A stretch of DNA of 33,340 nt from an uncultured Alphaproteobacteria bacterium. Lineage in GTDB: Bacteria; Pseudomonadota; Alphaproteobacteria; CADEGL01. The notes under the pieces are model-generated. The model worked only from the letters and a program-made list of their open reading frames with translations, was not told where the DNA came from and searched no databases. Positions within the stretch are counted from its first letter, which is position 1. Every line of letters begins with the position of its first letter. Made by a program: the position numbers and the translations under genes. Below are positions 6,739 to 14,650 of the stretch, in pieces. The stretch lies in assembly GCA_902826885.1 (NCBI GenBank), contig CADEGL010000023.1, forward strand, positions 4,621 through 37,960. Direction: 5' to 3'.

Positions 6739-8169
6739 TCACGGCTGCGGCCGGCCGTCGATCCAGGCGATCCGCAGCAGATTGGTGGCGCCGGGCGTGC
6801 CGAACGGCATGCCCGCGGTGATCACCACGCGGTCGCCCACTCCGCCGAAGCCTTCCACGCTGGCGGACGTGGTCGCGCGTTCCACCATCTCTTCCACACT
6901 GGTCACGTCGGGTGTGACGACGCCATGAACGCCCCATGCGAGCGTCAGCCGCCGCGCGGTCGCGATGGACGGGGTGAGAGAGATGATCGGCACGCTGGGC
7001 CGTTCGCGCGAGGCACGCAGCGTGGTCGAACCGGAGTTGGTGTAGGTCGCGATGGCCGAGGCGGAGACCGTGTGCGCGACCTGCCGCGCGGCGGCGGTGA
7101 TGGCGTCGTTGGCCGTAGCCTGAGGGTCTGGGTGCTCCGCGTCCATGATCTGGCGGCAATTGGGGTCGCGCTCCACCTGGGTCACGATGCGGTTCATCAT
7201 CGTGACCGCGTCGACCGCGTATTTACCCGATGCCGTCTCGGCCGAGAGCATGACGGCATCGGCGCCCTCGTAGATGGCCGTCGCCACGTCGGAAGCTTCC
7301 GCGCGTGTCGGTGTGGGCAGATGGACCATCGACTCCAGCATCTGGGTCGCCACCACCACGGGTTTTCCGGCTTTGCGGCAGGCGCGCACGATGCGTTTTT
7401 GCAGGCTGGGCACGTTCTCCGGCGGCAATTCCACGCCTAGGTCGCCGCGCGCGACCATCACCGCGTCGGACAGTTCGATGATCTCGTCCAGCCGGTCGAA
7501 GGCGGCGGGTTTTTCTAGCTTCGCCATGATGCTCGCGCGGCCGCCGATCAGCTTGCGCGCCTCGGCCACGTCCTCCGGCCGTTGAACGAAGGACAGCGCG
7601 ACCCAATCCACGCCCAGTTCCAGGCCGAAGGCCAGATCCGCGTGATCCTTCGCGGTCAGCGGCGATAGCGGCAGGATCGCGCCGGGCACGTTGACGCCCT
7701 TGCGGTCGGACAGGATGCCGCCCGTCATGATCTCGGTCTCCGCCCGGTCTTTGGCGCAATCGACCACGCGCAGGCGAATGCGCCCGTCGTCCAGCAGCAA
7801 TTCCATACCGGGCTTCAAGGCCTGGAAGATTTCCGGGTGCGGCAGCGACACGCGTTGCCGGGTGCCCGGCGATGTGTCCATGTCGAGCAGGAAACGCTCG
7901 CCATCCCGCAGTTCGACCTGGCCACCGCTGAACTGGCCGACGCGCAGCTTTGGCCCTTGCAGGTCCATCAGCACGCCGATCGGCCGGTCATGCGCCTTCT
8001 CGACCTCGCGCACGATTTCATACCGGCGGCGGTGATCGTCGTGGGTGCCGTGGCTGAAATTGAGGCGGAAGACGTCTGCCCCGGCCTCGAACAGCTTGGT
8101 GATTCGGCCCAAATCGTTGGACGACGGTCCGAGCGTGGCGATGATCTTGGCGTTGCGCGCGCGTCGCAT
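6739..8169 (-). CDS. pyk: Pyruvate kinase (TtuE-like context)
   Basis: This 476-residue protein converts PEP and ADP to pyruvate and ATP. Family landmarks are R35 in RLNFSHG, LMDLQGPK (67-74), catalytic K217 and metal-binding E219 in MAKLEK, MVARGDLGVE (238-247, with D243) and MLSAETASGKY (307-317). The C-terminal allosteric domain is complete. It lies 50 bases after the ttuD-type gene, on the same strand, with AGGG 7 bases before the ATG. A ttuD/pyruvate kinase pair also occurs in the tartrate-utilisation (ttu) region of Agrobacterium vitis, where the kinase is called TtuE. That context suggests a catabolic role for glycerate-derived carbon, though it may also be the only pyruvate kinase of the cell. 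Confidence 0.95.
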   Translation of the reverse strand: MRRARNAKIIATLGPSSNDLGRITKLFEAGADVFRLNFSHGTHDDHRRRYEIVREVEKAHDRPIGVLMDLQGPKLRVGQFSGGQVELRDGERFLLDMDTSPGTRQRVSLPHPEIFQALKPGMELLLDDGRIRLRVVDCAKDRAETEIMTGGILSDRKGVNVPGAILPLSPLTAKDHADLAFGLELGVDWVALSFVQRPEDVAEARKLIGGRASIMAKLEKPAAFDRLDEIIELSDAVMVARGDLGVELPPENVPSLQKRIVRACRKAGKPVVVATQMLESMVHLPTPTRAEASDVATAIYEGADAVMLSAETASGKYAVDAVTMMNRIVTQVERDPNCRQIMDAEHPDPQATANDAITAAARQVAHTVSASAIATYTNSGSTTLRASRERPSVPIISLTPSIATARRLTLAWGVHGVVTPDVTSVEEMVERATTSASVEGFGGVGDRVVITAGMPFGTPGATNLLRIAWIDGRPQP

Positions 8170-8219
8170 GTTCGAACCCTAGCCCGGCCCCGGCTTGCCC
8201 GCCAGGGGTGAAACCCGCT

Positions 8220-9572
8220 TCAGCTTCCGCCGTTCCCGATCAGGATGACGCGTAAATCATTCACATTCGTGAAGGTCGGCCCGGTCATCAGCAAATCGTC
8301 CAGCGTCTGGAAGTATTTGTAGCTGTCGTTCACGGCCAGCATGGCGGCGGTATCCAGCCCCTTGGCGCGCGCGCGTACCAGCGTGTCGGGCGCGATCAGG
8401 GCGCCCGCGTTGTCTTCGCTGCCGTCGATGCCGTCGGTGTCACCGGCCAGCGCGTTGATCTCCGGCGCGCCGTTCAACTCCAGCGCCATGGCCATCATGT
8501 ACTCGGCGTTTGGTCCGCCGCGGCCTTCGCCCCGGATGGTCACGGTCAGTTCGCCGCCGGACAGGATCGCGCGCGGCTTGCCGCCTTCGCGGGCCAAATC
8601 CAGCGCCATGCGGGCATGCTCGCGTCCCACCTCGCGCGCCTCGCCTTCGATACGGTCTCCCATCACGACGGGTTCGTAACCGAGCGCGCGGGCTTTCGCG
8701 GTCGCGGCGTTCAGCGCCTGGCGCGGCGTCGCGATGATGGCAGCGGAGGCGCGGGCCAAACGCGGGTCGCCGGGCTTTGGCGTTTCGTCCGCGCCAGCGT
8801 CCAGCCGCGCGCGTACCGAGGCGGGCACGGCGAAGCCGTACTTCGCGATGACCGCGCGCGCGTCGGCATAGGAGGTGGGGTCGGGCACGGTCGGGCCGGA
8901 ACCGATGGTGGCGGGATCGTCGCCCGGCACGTCGGAGATCAAGAGCGTCACAACCTGCGCCGGATGGGCCGCGGCGGCCAGGCGTCCACCCTTGATGGCG
9001 GACAGGTGTTTGCGCACCGTATTGATCTCGCCGATGGCGGCGCCGCTGCGCAGAAGCGCGCGGTTAACGGCCTGCTTGTCCTCGAGCGTCATGCCATCGG
9101 CGGGCATGGTCAGCAGGGCCGATGCACCGCCCGAGACCAGGCACAGCACCATGTCATCGGCCGAGAGGCCTTGGACGGCTTGCAGGATGCGCCCAGCCGC
9201 CGCGCGCCCGCGCGCGTCCGGCACCGGATGGGATGCTTCGATCATCTCGATGTGCTCGCAGGGCACGCCGTAGCCGTCGCGCGTCACGACCACGCCCTGG
9301 AGCGGTCCGGGGTAATTTTTCTCCACCGCGCGCGCCATGGCGGCGGCGGCCTTGCCCGCGCCGACCACGATCGTGCGGCCCTTGGGCGGCTTCGGCAGAT
9401 GGGGCGGCACGCACTGTTCCGCCTGGGCCGCGGCGACCGCGGCCCGGAAGATTTCCAGAAGCTGTGGGCGGATGTTCAGGCGACGGCCGGTATCAATCGC
9501 CGCGTGGCCGGGCGCTGATGCTGCCCGCGCGGTTGCGCGCGGCGGCGCGCCGGCCCGATTCCGCCGGCGCAT
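8220..9572 (-). CDS. ttuD: Glycerate 2-kinase/hydroxypyruvate reductase, TtuD/MOFRL family
   Basis: The product has the N-terminal DUF4147 domain and the C-terminal MOFRL domain. Visible segments are GAGKAAAAMARA, LVSGGASALL, NTVRKHLSAIKGGRLA, DVPGDDPATIGSGPT, the MOFRL start SGGELTVTIRGEGRGGPNAEY and AGDTDGIDGSEDNAGA. Such proteins phosphorylate glycerate to 2-phosphoglycerate; several were first described as hydroxypyruvate reductases. The start is uncertain. The ATG at 9572 has no ribosome site and overlaps the Rieske gene by 80 bases. A GTG at 9581 is no better. Homology to the family begins near RRLNIRPQLL, just after an in-frame ATT (9497-9495) that overlaps the Rieske stop, which would give about 425 residues, the family's normal length. 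Confidence 0.9.
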   Translation of the reverse strand: MRRRNRAGAPPRATARAASAPGHAAIDTGRRLNIRPQLLEIFRAAVAAAQAEQCVPPHLPKPPKGRTIVVGAGKAAAAMARAVEKNYPGPLQGVVVTRDGYGVPCEHIEMIEASHPVPDARGRAAAGRILQAVQGLSADDMVLCLVSGGASALLTMPADGMTLEDKQAVNRALLRSGAAIGEINTVRKHLSAIKGGRLAAAAHPAQVVTLLISDVPGDDPATIGSGPTVPDPTSYADARAVIAKYGFAVPASVRARLDAGADETPKPGDPRLARASAAIIATPRQALNAATAKARALGYEPVVMGDRIEGEAREVGREHARMALDLAREGGKPRAILSGGELTVTIRGEGRGGPNAEYMMAMALELNGAPEINALAGDTDGIDGSEDNAGALIAPDTLVRARAKGLDTAAMLAVNDSYKYFQTLDDLLMTGPTFTNVNDLRVILIGNGGS

Positions 9573-10698
9573 CGACGACACGGTCGAGCAGCCAGTTGGC
9601 GATGCGGTGCACCGCGCGCTCGCGATACGAGAACGGTCCCTGCCGGTGCTTCTCCGACATGGCGCCCCTGTGCTGGGCCTCCGAGATCACGTTGTCCTCT
9701 TCCAGGCCCAGTTGCCAGCGCTTGAAATAGGGCTTTGCCTTCTCCCAAAAATCCGGCAAGGCCGCACTCTCTTTCGGGAAGCAGAAGCCGAAATTGATGT
9801 GTGTCCGGTGCGGCCCCTTGGGGTAGATGCGCAACCACCACATGGAATCGGTCGCGCAGGCGAACTGGGTGCTGGGATAGACGCAGGTGAAATAGGTGCC
9901 CTCGGCGGGGCGGCCATGGATGCCTTTGATGCGCGGCAGTGGCGCCGTCTCGCCGGGCAAGACCGATACGCTTTCATCGCCCGGCAGGAAGATGGTTTCC
10001 CAGTCGCCTTTGGTTTCCAGGTCCACGCCTTGCTGATCACCCAGCGTCGTCCGATGCACCGTGCCCGTATGATAGGACTCCAGCGCGTTTTCGAGCAGGA
10101 ACTTCCAGTTGCAGGCGACGTGGTAGTCCACCTTCTTCACGCAGACCATGTCGTCGTGATTGTAGGGACCAAGCTGTTCGGGCAGATCGCCCAACTGTTC
10201 CAGCAAGGTCGGGCCGCTGTCGGAGAAATTCACGAATAGAAATCCGGCCCAGCTGTCGAGGCGCAGGGGCACCAGCCCGAATGCATCCTTGTCGAATTTG
10301 GTCTTCTCCATGTTGGGGGCGCCCATCAGGCGGCCGTCCAGGCCATAGACCCAGCTATGGTAGGGGCAGGTGATGGCGCGGCAGTTGCCCTTCTCCTCGC
10401 TGAGGAGCTGGACACCGCGATGGCGGCAGGTGTTGGCGAAGGCGCGTACTGCGCCGTCGCGCCCGCGGATGAGCACGACCGAACCGCCCGGCATGTCGAC
10501 GGTCAGATAGTCGCCCGCGTTCGGAATCTCGTCCGCGCGCCCCGCGAACGACCAGGTCCTCAGAAAGACGCGCTCGACCTCGCGCTTGTAGAACGCGTCG
10601 GATGTGTAGCACCAGGACGGCAGGGTGCGGGCTTCCAGGAGCGGCTTGCGGACCTCGCGATACGTCGCCGGGTCGAACATCGTGTTGGTGTCCATCAT
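9493..10698 (-). CDS. Rieske oxygenase, catalytic (alpha) subunit
   Basis: The 401-residue protein has a Rieske [2Fe-2S] domain with C91/H93 in CRHRG and C111/H114 in CPYHSW. A catalytic domain follows, whose mononuclear iron ligands are H210 and H215 (ENALESYHTGTVH), with D335 in EEDNV the likely third ligand. Such enzymes hydroxylate, dihydroxylate or N/O-demethylate their substrate with electrons from a partner reductase, and no reductase gene is in the window. GGAGG lies 6 bases before tandem ATG codons (10698, 10695). The last 25 residues (arginine/alanine-rich) go beyond the usual family end near NWLLDRV and coincide with the ttuD overlap. The gene starts 18 bases after hyi. The substrate is unknown, but the operon suggests one that yields a C2 or C3 acid. 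Confidence 0.9.
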   Translation of the reverse strand: MMDTNTMFDPATYREVRKPLLEARTLPSWCYTSDAFYKREVERVFLRTWSFAGRADEIPNAGDYLTVDMPGGSVVLIRGRDGAVRAFANTCRHRGVQLLSEEKGNCRAITCPYHSWVYGLDGRLMGAPNMEKTKFDKDAFGLVPLRLDSWAGFLFVNFSDSGPTLLEQLGDLPEQLGPYNHDDMVCVKKVDYHVACNWKFLLENALESYHTGTVHRTTLGDQQGVDLETKGDWETIFLPGDESVSVLPGETAPLPRIKGIHGRPAEGTYFTCVYPSTQFACATDSMWWLRIYPKGPHRTHINFGFCFPKESAALPDFWEKAKPYFKRWQLGLEEDNVISEAQHRGAMSEKHRQGPFSYRERAVHRIANWLLDRVVDAPAESGRRAAARNRAGSISARPRGD

Positions 10699-10716
10699 CG
10701 CCTTCCTCCGTATCCG

Positions 10717-11502
10717 CTACCGCGCGGCGCGCCAGGGCGCCATCCAGCTCAGCCCCTCGACCGTACCGGCGCGTGGCCGGTATTCGCAGCCGACCCATCC
10801 CGCATAGCCCAGCGCGTCGAGCTTGCCAAGCACGAAGGGATAGTTGATCTCGCCCGTGCCCGGCTCGTGGCGGCCGGGCGTATCGGCGATCTGGACATGG
10901 CCGATACGGGGCAGCAGACGCTCGATGGTGGGCGCCAAGTCTCCCTCCATGATCTGCATATGATAGACGTCGTACTGCAGCCGTACGTTGGGCGCGCCGA
11001 TTTCGTCCAACAGCGATACGGCTTGCGCGCTGTAGTTGAGGTAGTAGCCGGGAATATCGCGGTTGTTGATCGGCTCGATCATCACTTCGACCTTCGCCTT
11101 CGCGGCTTTCGCCGCCAATTCCCGCAGATTGCGCACATAGGTTTCACGCAAGATGGCGGGATTGACGCCCTTGGGCATGATGCCGGCCATGCAGTGGACG
11201 CGCGGTGCCCGCAGCGCGACGGCATAATCGAGCGCCAGCGCGCAGGTTTTGCGGAAATCGTCCACGCGATCGGGCAGGCAGGCCAAGCCGCGCTCGCCCG
11301 CGGCCCAGTCTCCCGCCGGCATGTTGTGGAGCGCGACAAGCAGGCCGTGCCGGCCTAGGCGCTCGACGATGGCGTCCTTGGGGACCTCGTAGGGGTTCTG
11401 GATTTCCACGGCGCGGAAGCCGGCTTTCGCGGCGGCTTCGAAGCGGTCGAGAAAGGGCAGTTCGGTGAACAGCCAGGAAATATTCGCGTCGAAGTGGGGC
11501 AT
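10717..11502 (-). CDS. hyi: Hydroxypyruvate isomerase
   Basis: This 261-residue TIM-barrel protein interconverts hydroxypyruvate and tartronate semialdehyde. The two catalytic glutamates of the family appear as E143 (MIEPINNRDIPGYYL) and E240 (GCEYRP), the same numbers as in E. coli Hyi. The metal-site region around D178 (YDVYHMQ) and the segment GHVQIADTPGRHEPGTGEI are also typical. The ATG at 11502 is chosen over earlier in-frame starts because the family N-terminus is M-P-x-F-x-A-N-x-S-W and because it lies 4 bases after the MFS stop, which implies translational coupling. With the downstream ttuD-type gene it forms the glycerate branch of glyoxylate/hydroxypyruvate metabolism. No gcl or glxR gene is present nearby. 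Confidence 0.93.
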   Translation of the reverse strand: MPHFDANISWLFTELPFLDRFEAAAKAGFRAVEIQNPYEVPKDAIVERLGRHGLLVALHNMPAGDWAAGERGLACLPDRVDDFRKTCALALDYAVALRAPRVHCMAGIMPKGVNPAILRETYVRNLRELAAKAAKAKVEVMIEPINNRDIPGYYLNYSAQAVSLLDEIGAPNVRLQYDVYHMQIMEGDLAPTIERLLPRIGHVQIADTPGRHEPGTGEINYPFVLGKLDALGYAGWVGCEYRPRAGTVEGLSWMAPWRAAR

Positions 11503-11506
11503 CGTG

Positions 11507-12751
11507 TCAGGTCTTCTGCTCGCGGCACCAGGTTTCGCGGATGAACAGGCTTGCAACGAACGCCACGGCGAGCGGCGCGAACAAGGTGGCGAAGGCCAAT
11601 TGATAAGCGCTTTCGGAGTATACACGCGCGCCCGCGATCATGGCTCCTTCCCAATGATGGTCCAGGATCACGCCGATAATGGGCTGGATCAGAGCGCCGC
11701 CGCCGATCACGCAGGTGTTGATGATGCCCATGGCCGCGCCCAGCGCCTGGGGGCTGTTGACCTCGCGCCCCGTGGCGAAGCCGACGATGATGCCGGAGCC
11801 GCCGAGCCCAGAGAGGAACAGCATCGCGCCGAATAGAAGCGGCGACACGCCGGGCAGATAGAACGCCACGGCGTATCCCACGGCCTGCACACCGATGGCG
11901 AACCACATGACAGGCTTGCGCCGGCCGATCTTGTCGGACACCCAGCCCAGGAGCGGGCTGCCCACCGCCATGCCGGCGATCTGGATCATGGCGATCAACG
12001 CGGCGTGGGCGCGCTCGTGGCCATGAACCTGGATCAGGTACGGCACGTTCCACAGGGACGTGACGCCGAGGAACGGCGACACCACCGCGCCGGTGTAAAG
12101 GGTGATGATCCAGGTCTGCGGGTTCGCCGACGCGAGCCGGAGGGAATGGAGCAGTCCCAGCCGCGCGCCATGCCTGACGGTTTGCGGCGCGGGGTGATCG
12201 CGCACGAGAATCCAGCAAGCCAACGCCAGGACGGCGCCAGCGGCCGCGGTGCCCAGCATAGGGCCTTGCCAGCCGACCGCGTCGACCAGCAACGCCAGGG
12301 GCGCACCCGCGAGCGCCGATCCCACCATCCCGCCCAGCGCGGTCAGGCCGCTGAGCGAGGCGAAGCGGCGGGGCGGGAACCAGCGCGCCACCAGCGCCAG
12401 CGACGCAACCCAGCCGAAGCCCGAGCCGAAGCCGATCAAGAGGCGGCCTGCATAGGCCTGATTCAGCGTGTCGGCGGTCGCGAACAACAAGCAGCCGATC
12501 GCGGCGATGAGCGCGGTCCAGGTCAGGATGCGGCGCGGGCCGAAATTGTCGACCAGCACGCCGACGCCGATCTGTTCCGCCGCATAAGCGTAGAAATAGA
12601 ACGCCGCCAGGTTGCCCAAAAGCCCCGCGCCGACGGAGAAATGGCGCATCAGCTCGTCCGTCATCACGGCGGGCGCCGAGCGCAGGAAGAACGCGTAGCA
12701 AAAGAACAGCGCGCCCGCGCTCCACACCAGCCACGGGCGCGCGCCGCTCAC
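11507..12751 (-). CDS. MFS transporter
   Basis: The 414-residue protein has about twelve membrane segments in two halves, with the MFS loop motif present as VDNFGPRRI after helix 2 and VSDKIGRRKP after helix 8. A much longer open frame reaches 13072, but that extension is arginine-rich out-of-frame shadow of the upstream gene. The GTG at 12751 gives a normal start and a 4-base GTGA overlap with the preceding EamA stop. Position directly before hyi and the Rieske oxygenase suggests it imports the operon's substrate, probably an organic acid or a methylated or hydroxylated compound. Substrate specificity cannot be read from the sequence. Confidence 0.9.
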   Translation of the reverse strand: MSGARPWLVWSAGALFFCYAFFLRSAPAVMTDELMRHFSVGAGLLGNLAAFYFYAYAAEQIGVGVLVDNFGPRRILTWTALIAAIGCLLFATADTLNQAYAGRLLIGFGSGFGWVASLALVARWFPPRRFASLSGLTALGGMVGSALAGAPLALLVDAVGWQGPMLGTAAAGAVLALACWILVRDHPAPQTVRHGARLGLLHSLRLASANPQTWIITLYTGAVVSPFLGVTSLWNVPYLIQVHGHERAHAALIAMIQIAGMAVGSPLLGWVSDKIGRRKPVMWFAIGVQAVGYAVAFYLPGVSPLLFGAMLFLSGLGGSGIIVGFATGREVNSPQALGAAMGIINTCVIGGGALIQPIIGVILDHHWEGAMIAGARVYSESAYQLAFATLFAPLAVAFVASLFIRETWCREQKT

Positions 12752-13656
12752 CGCCGCATGCTCCCGCGCCGCGCGATGAAGATGCCGCCCAGGAGGATCG
12801 CTCCGCCCACGATCTGGAATGGGCCGATGGGTTCGCCCAAAATCAGCCATGCCATGATCGCGGCGGTCAACGGTTGGATCAGGAGCGTGACCGCCGACAG
12901 CGAAGCGGGCAGATGGGCCAGCGCGAAGGTGATGGCGCCTTGCGCGCCCGCCTGGCACAGCACGGCCAGCGCGACGAGCGCCGCCCAGCCGCCCCAGGTT
13001 GTTGGAAAGATCGTGTCGCTCATCGCCATCGCCACGGGCAGCAGAACGACCGACGCCACGATCGCGCTCCACGTCATGATTTCGGCGGTGCTACGCCGCG
13101 CGCGCATGCGTGCGACCACCATGAAGTAGCCGCCATAGAAGATCGCCGTCACCGCCGCCAGGATGTCGCCCTTCAGGCTGGAAAGGCCGAGGGTGAACTT
13201 ATCGCCGACCAGCACCACCATGCCCGCGACGGCCGTGGCCATGCCGATCAGGAACAAGCGGTTGGCGCGTTCGCGGAACAGAATCCACGCGCCCAGCGTG
13301 ACGACGACCGGATAGATGTTGGCGATCACGGTCGAGTTCGCCACGGACGTCCATTCCAGCGACCAATGCCAGAGCGACAGCTCGATGGCGTAAAGAAGTC
13401 CGGCGATCACCAGCCCGGCGCTCCATGCGCGCGGATATACGGTGCCTGCGGGCGCCGCCGCGCGTTTGCGCCGTTCGATCAGATGCCAGGTGGCCAGCAC
13501 CGGGAAGGCGAACGCCATGCGCCAGAAGGCCGAGGCCATTGGCCCCACTTCGGACAGGCGCACCAGGATGCCGGAGAAGCCGATGGTGATGCCGGCGATG
13601 AAAAGCAGCGTCAACGCGAGCTTCGCGTGGCGGTCTCCGCCGAGAGGTTTGGCCAT
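12748..13656 (-). CDS. EamA/DMT family transporter (second copy)
   Basis: The 302-residue protein has ten membrane segments in two EamA repeats. LLFIAGITIGFSGILVRLSE opens repeat one, and FALAHLPASLSAVTLLIQPL and GEPIGPFQIVGGAILLGGI end repeat two. Drug/metabolite exporters of this family move amino acids, nucleosides or organic solutes. The ATG at 13656 overlaps the stop of the first EamA gene by one base (TGATG), so the two are coupled. The proteins align along their whole length (for example SGILVRLSEVGPMASAFWRMAFA against SGTMVRLSETGPTATAFWRMALA), which points to tandem duplication. They may work as a heteromeric pair, but this is inference. Confidence 0.9.
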   Translation of the reverse strand: MAKPLGGDRHAKLALTLLFIAGITIGFSGILVRLSEVGPMASAFWRMAFAFPVLATWHLIERRKRAAAPAGTVYPRAWSAGLVIAGLLYAIELSLWHWSLEWTSVANSTVIANIYPVVVTLGAWILFRERANRLFLIGMATAVAGMVVLVGDKFTLGLSSLKGDILAAVTAIFYGGYFMVVARMRARRSTAEIMTWSAIVASVVLLPVAMAMSDTIFPTTWGGWAALVALAVLCQAGAQGAITFALAHLPASLSAVTLLIQPLTAAIMAWLILGEPIGPFQIVGGAILLGGIFIARRGSMRR

Positions 13657-14558
13657 CAGCGGCTGCCCCGCCGCGCGACCACGATGCCGCCCAGGATGAT
13701 GGCCGCGCCCAAGGCTTGCAGCGGCCGCACGGGTTCGTCCAGGACGATCCAAGCCACGATGGCCGCGTTCACCGGTACCAGCAGGAAGCCGATCGATGAA
13801 AAGGCGGCCGGAAGATGCGCCAGTGCATAGGTCAAGAGGCTTTGCCCGCCGGCCTGGCAGATCAGCGCGACGGCGAACAGAACGGCCCAGCCGCCCAGGC
13901 TGTAGGGCAAGAACACTTCGCCCAGGATGAACGGCAGCGGTAGGACCGGCACGGCGGAGAAGACGCACGTCCACAGCATGATGACGGAGGTGGACAGGCG
14001 GCTGCGCAACTTGGCGATGAGCAGGATGTAGGCGCCGAAGAATGCCGCCGCCGACAGCGCGAGCGTGTCGCCCGCCAAATGGGTCGCGCTGATGCTGAGA
14101 TCCTCGCCCATCAGGACGCCCGCGCCCACCAGAGACAGCGCGAGTCCGACATGGAAGGTGCGGCTGAAGCGCTGGCCCAGGATGAAATGGGCGCCCAGCG
14201 CCACGAACAGCGGCGACAGATTGCTCAACAAGGTGCCGTTGGCGACCGAGGTCATCATCATCGCGGCATTCCAGATCGCGATTTCGATGCCGAAGGCCAA
14301 ACCGGCGGCGGCCAGCAGAAGGAAGTCGTGGATCGTGGGCGAGCGCACGGTAACGGACGCGCCGCTGCGCCGCTCGAACCCCATCATCAGCCACATGGCG
14401 GGAATGGCCAGCGCCATGCGCCAGAACGCCGTGGCCGTGGGCCCCGTTTCGGACAGACGGACCATGGTGCCAGAGATGGCGACCGCGAACGTGGCCACGA
14501 AAAGGAGAACGAGCGCGAGCCGGACGGTTCTCGGGTTGGCGTGGGCGGCTTCGCTCAT
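13656..14558 (-). CDS. EamA/DMT family transporter (first copy)
   Basis: The 300-residue protein has ten membrane segments in two EamA domains, with conserved VANGTLLSNLSPLFVALGA in the first half and YALAHLPAAFSSIGFLLVPV and DEPVRPLQALGAAIILGGI in the second. It is the first gene of the long minus-strand unit. A TATAAG box ends only 5 bases before the ATG, and apart from a weak AAGG there is no ribosome site, so transcription may start at or near the ATG. It shares its fold and much of its sequence with the following gene. Substrate unknown. Confidence 0.92.
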   Translation of the reverse strand: MSEAAHANPRTVRLALVLLFVATFAVAISGTMVRLSETGPTATAFWRMALAIPAMWLMMGFERRSGASVTVRSPTIHDFLLLAAAGLAFGIEIAIWNAAMMMTSVANGTLLSNLSPLFVALGAHFILGQRFSRTFHVGLALSLVGAGVLMGEDLSISATHLAGDTLALSAAAFFGAYILLIAKLRSRLSTSVIMLWTCVFSAVPVLPLPFILGEVFLPYSLGGWAVLFAVALICQAGGQSLLTYALAHLPAAFSSIGFLLVPVNAAIVAWIVLDEPVRPLQALGAAIILGGIVVARRGSR

Positions 14559-14563
14559 GGCGC

Positions 14564-14569
14564 CTTATA
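14564..14569 (-). promoter_or_regulatory. Possible -10 box for the EamA-to-pyk unit
   Basis: TATAAG on the minus strand lies 5 bases before the EamA ATG, with a fair -35 candidate GTGACC 18 bases further up. If used, the RNA would be leaderless or nearly so. Only the box match supports this. Confidence 0.3.
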
Positions 14570-14650
14570 GCGGGACGGCTTGCGTGCGGTCACGCGCCAT
14601 TGGCGCAGCGCCGCCCGCGCGACGCGCATAGGGGTTGTGTTTTGGAAAAC

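Noticed and set aside
12752-13072. N-terminal extension of the MFS frame
   Set aside because: The sequence is out-of-frame shadow of the second EamA gene, and the GTGA overlap at 12751 gives a normal start.
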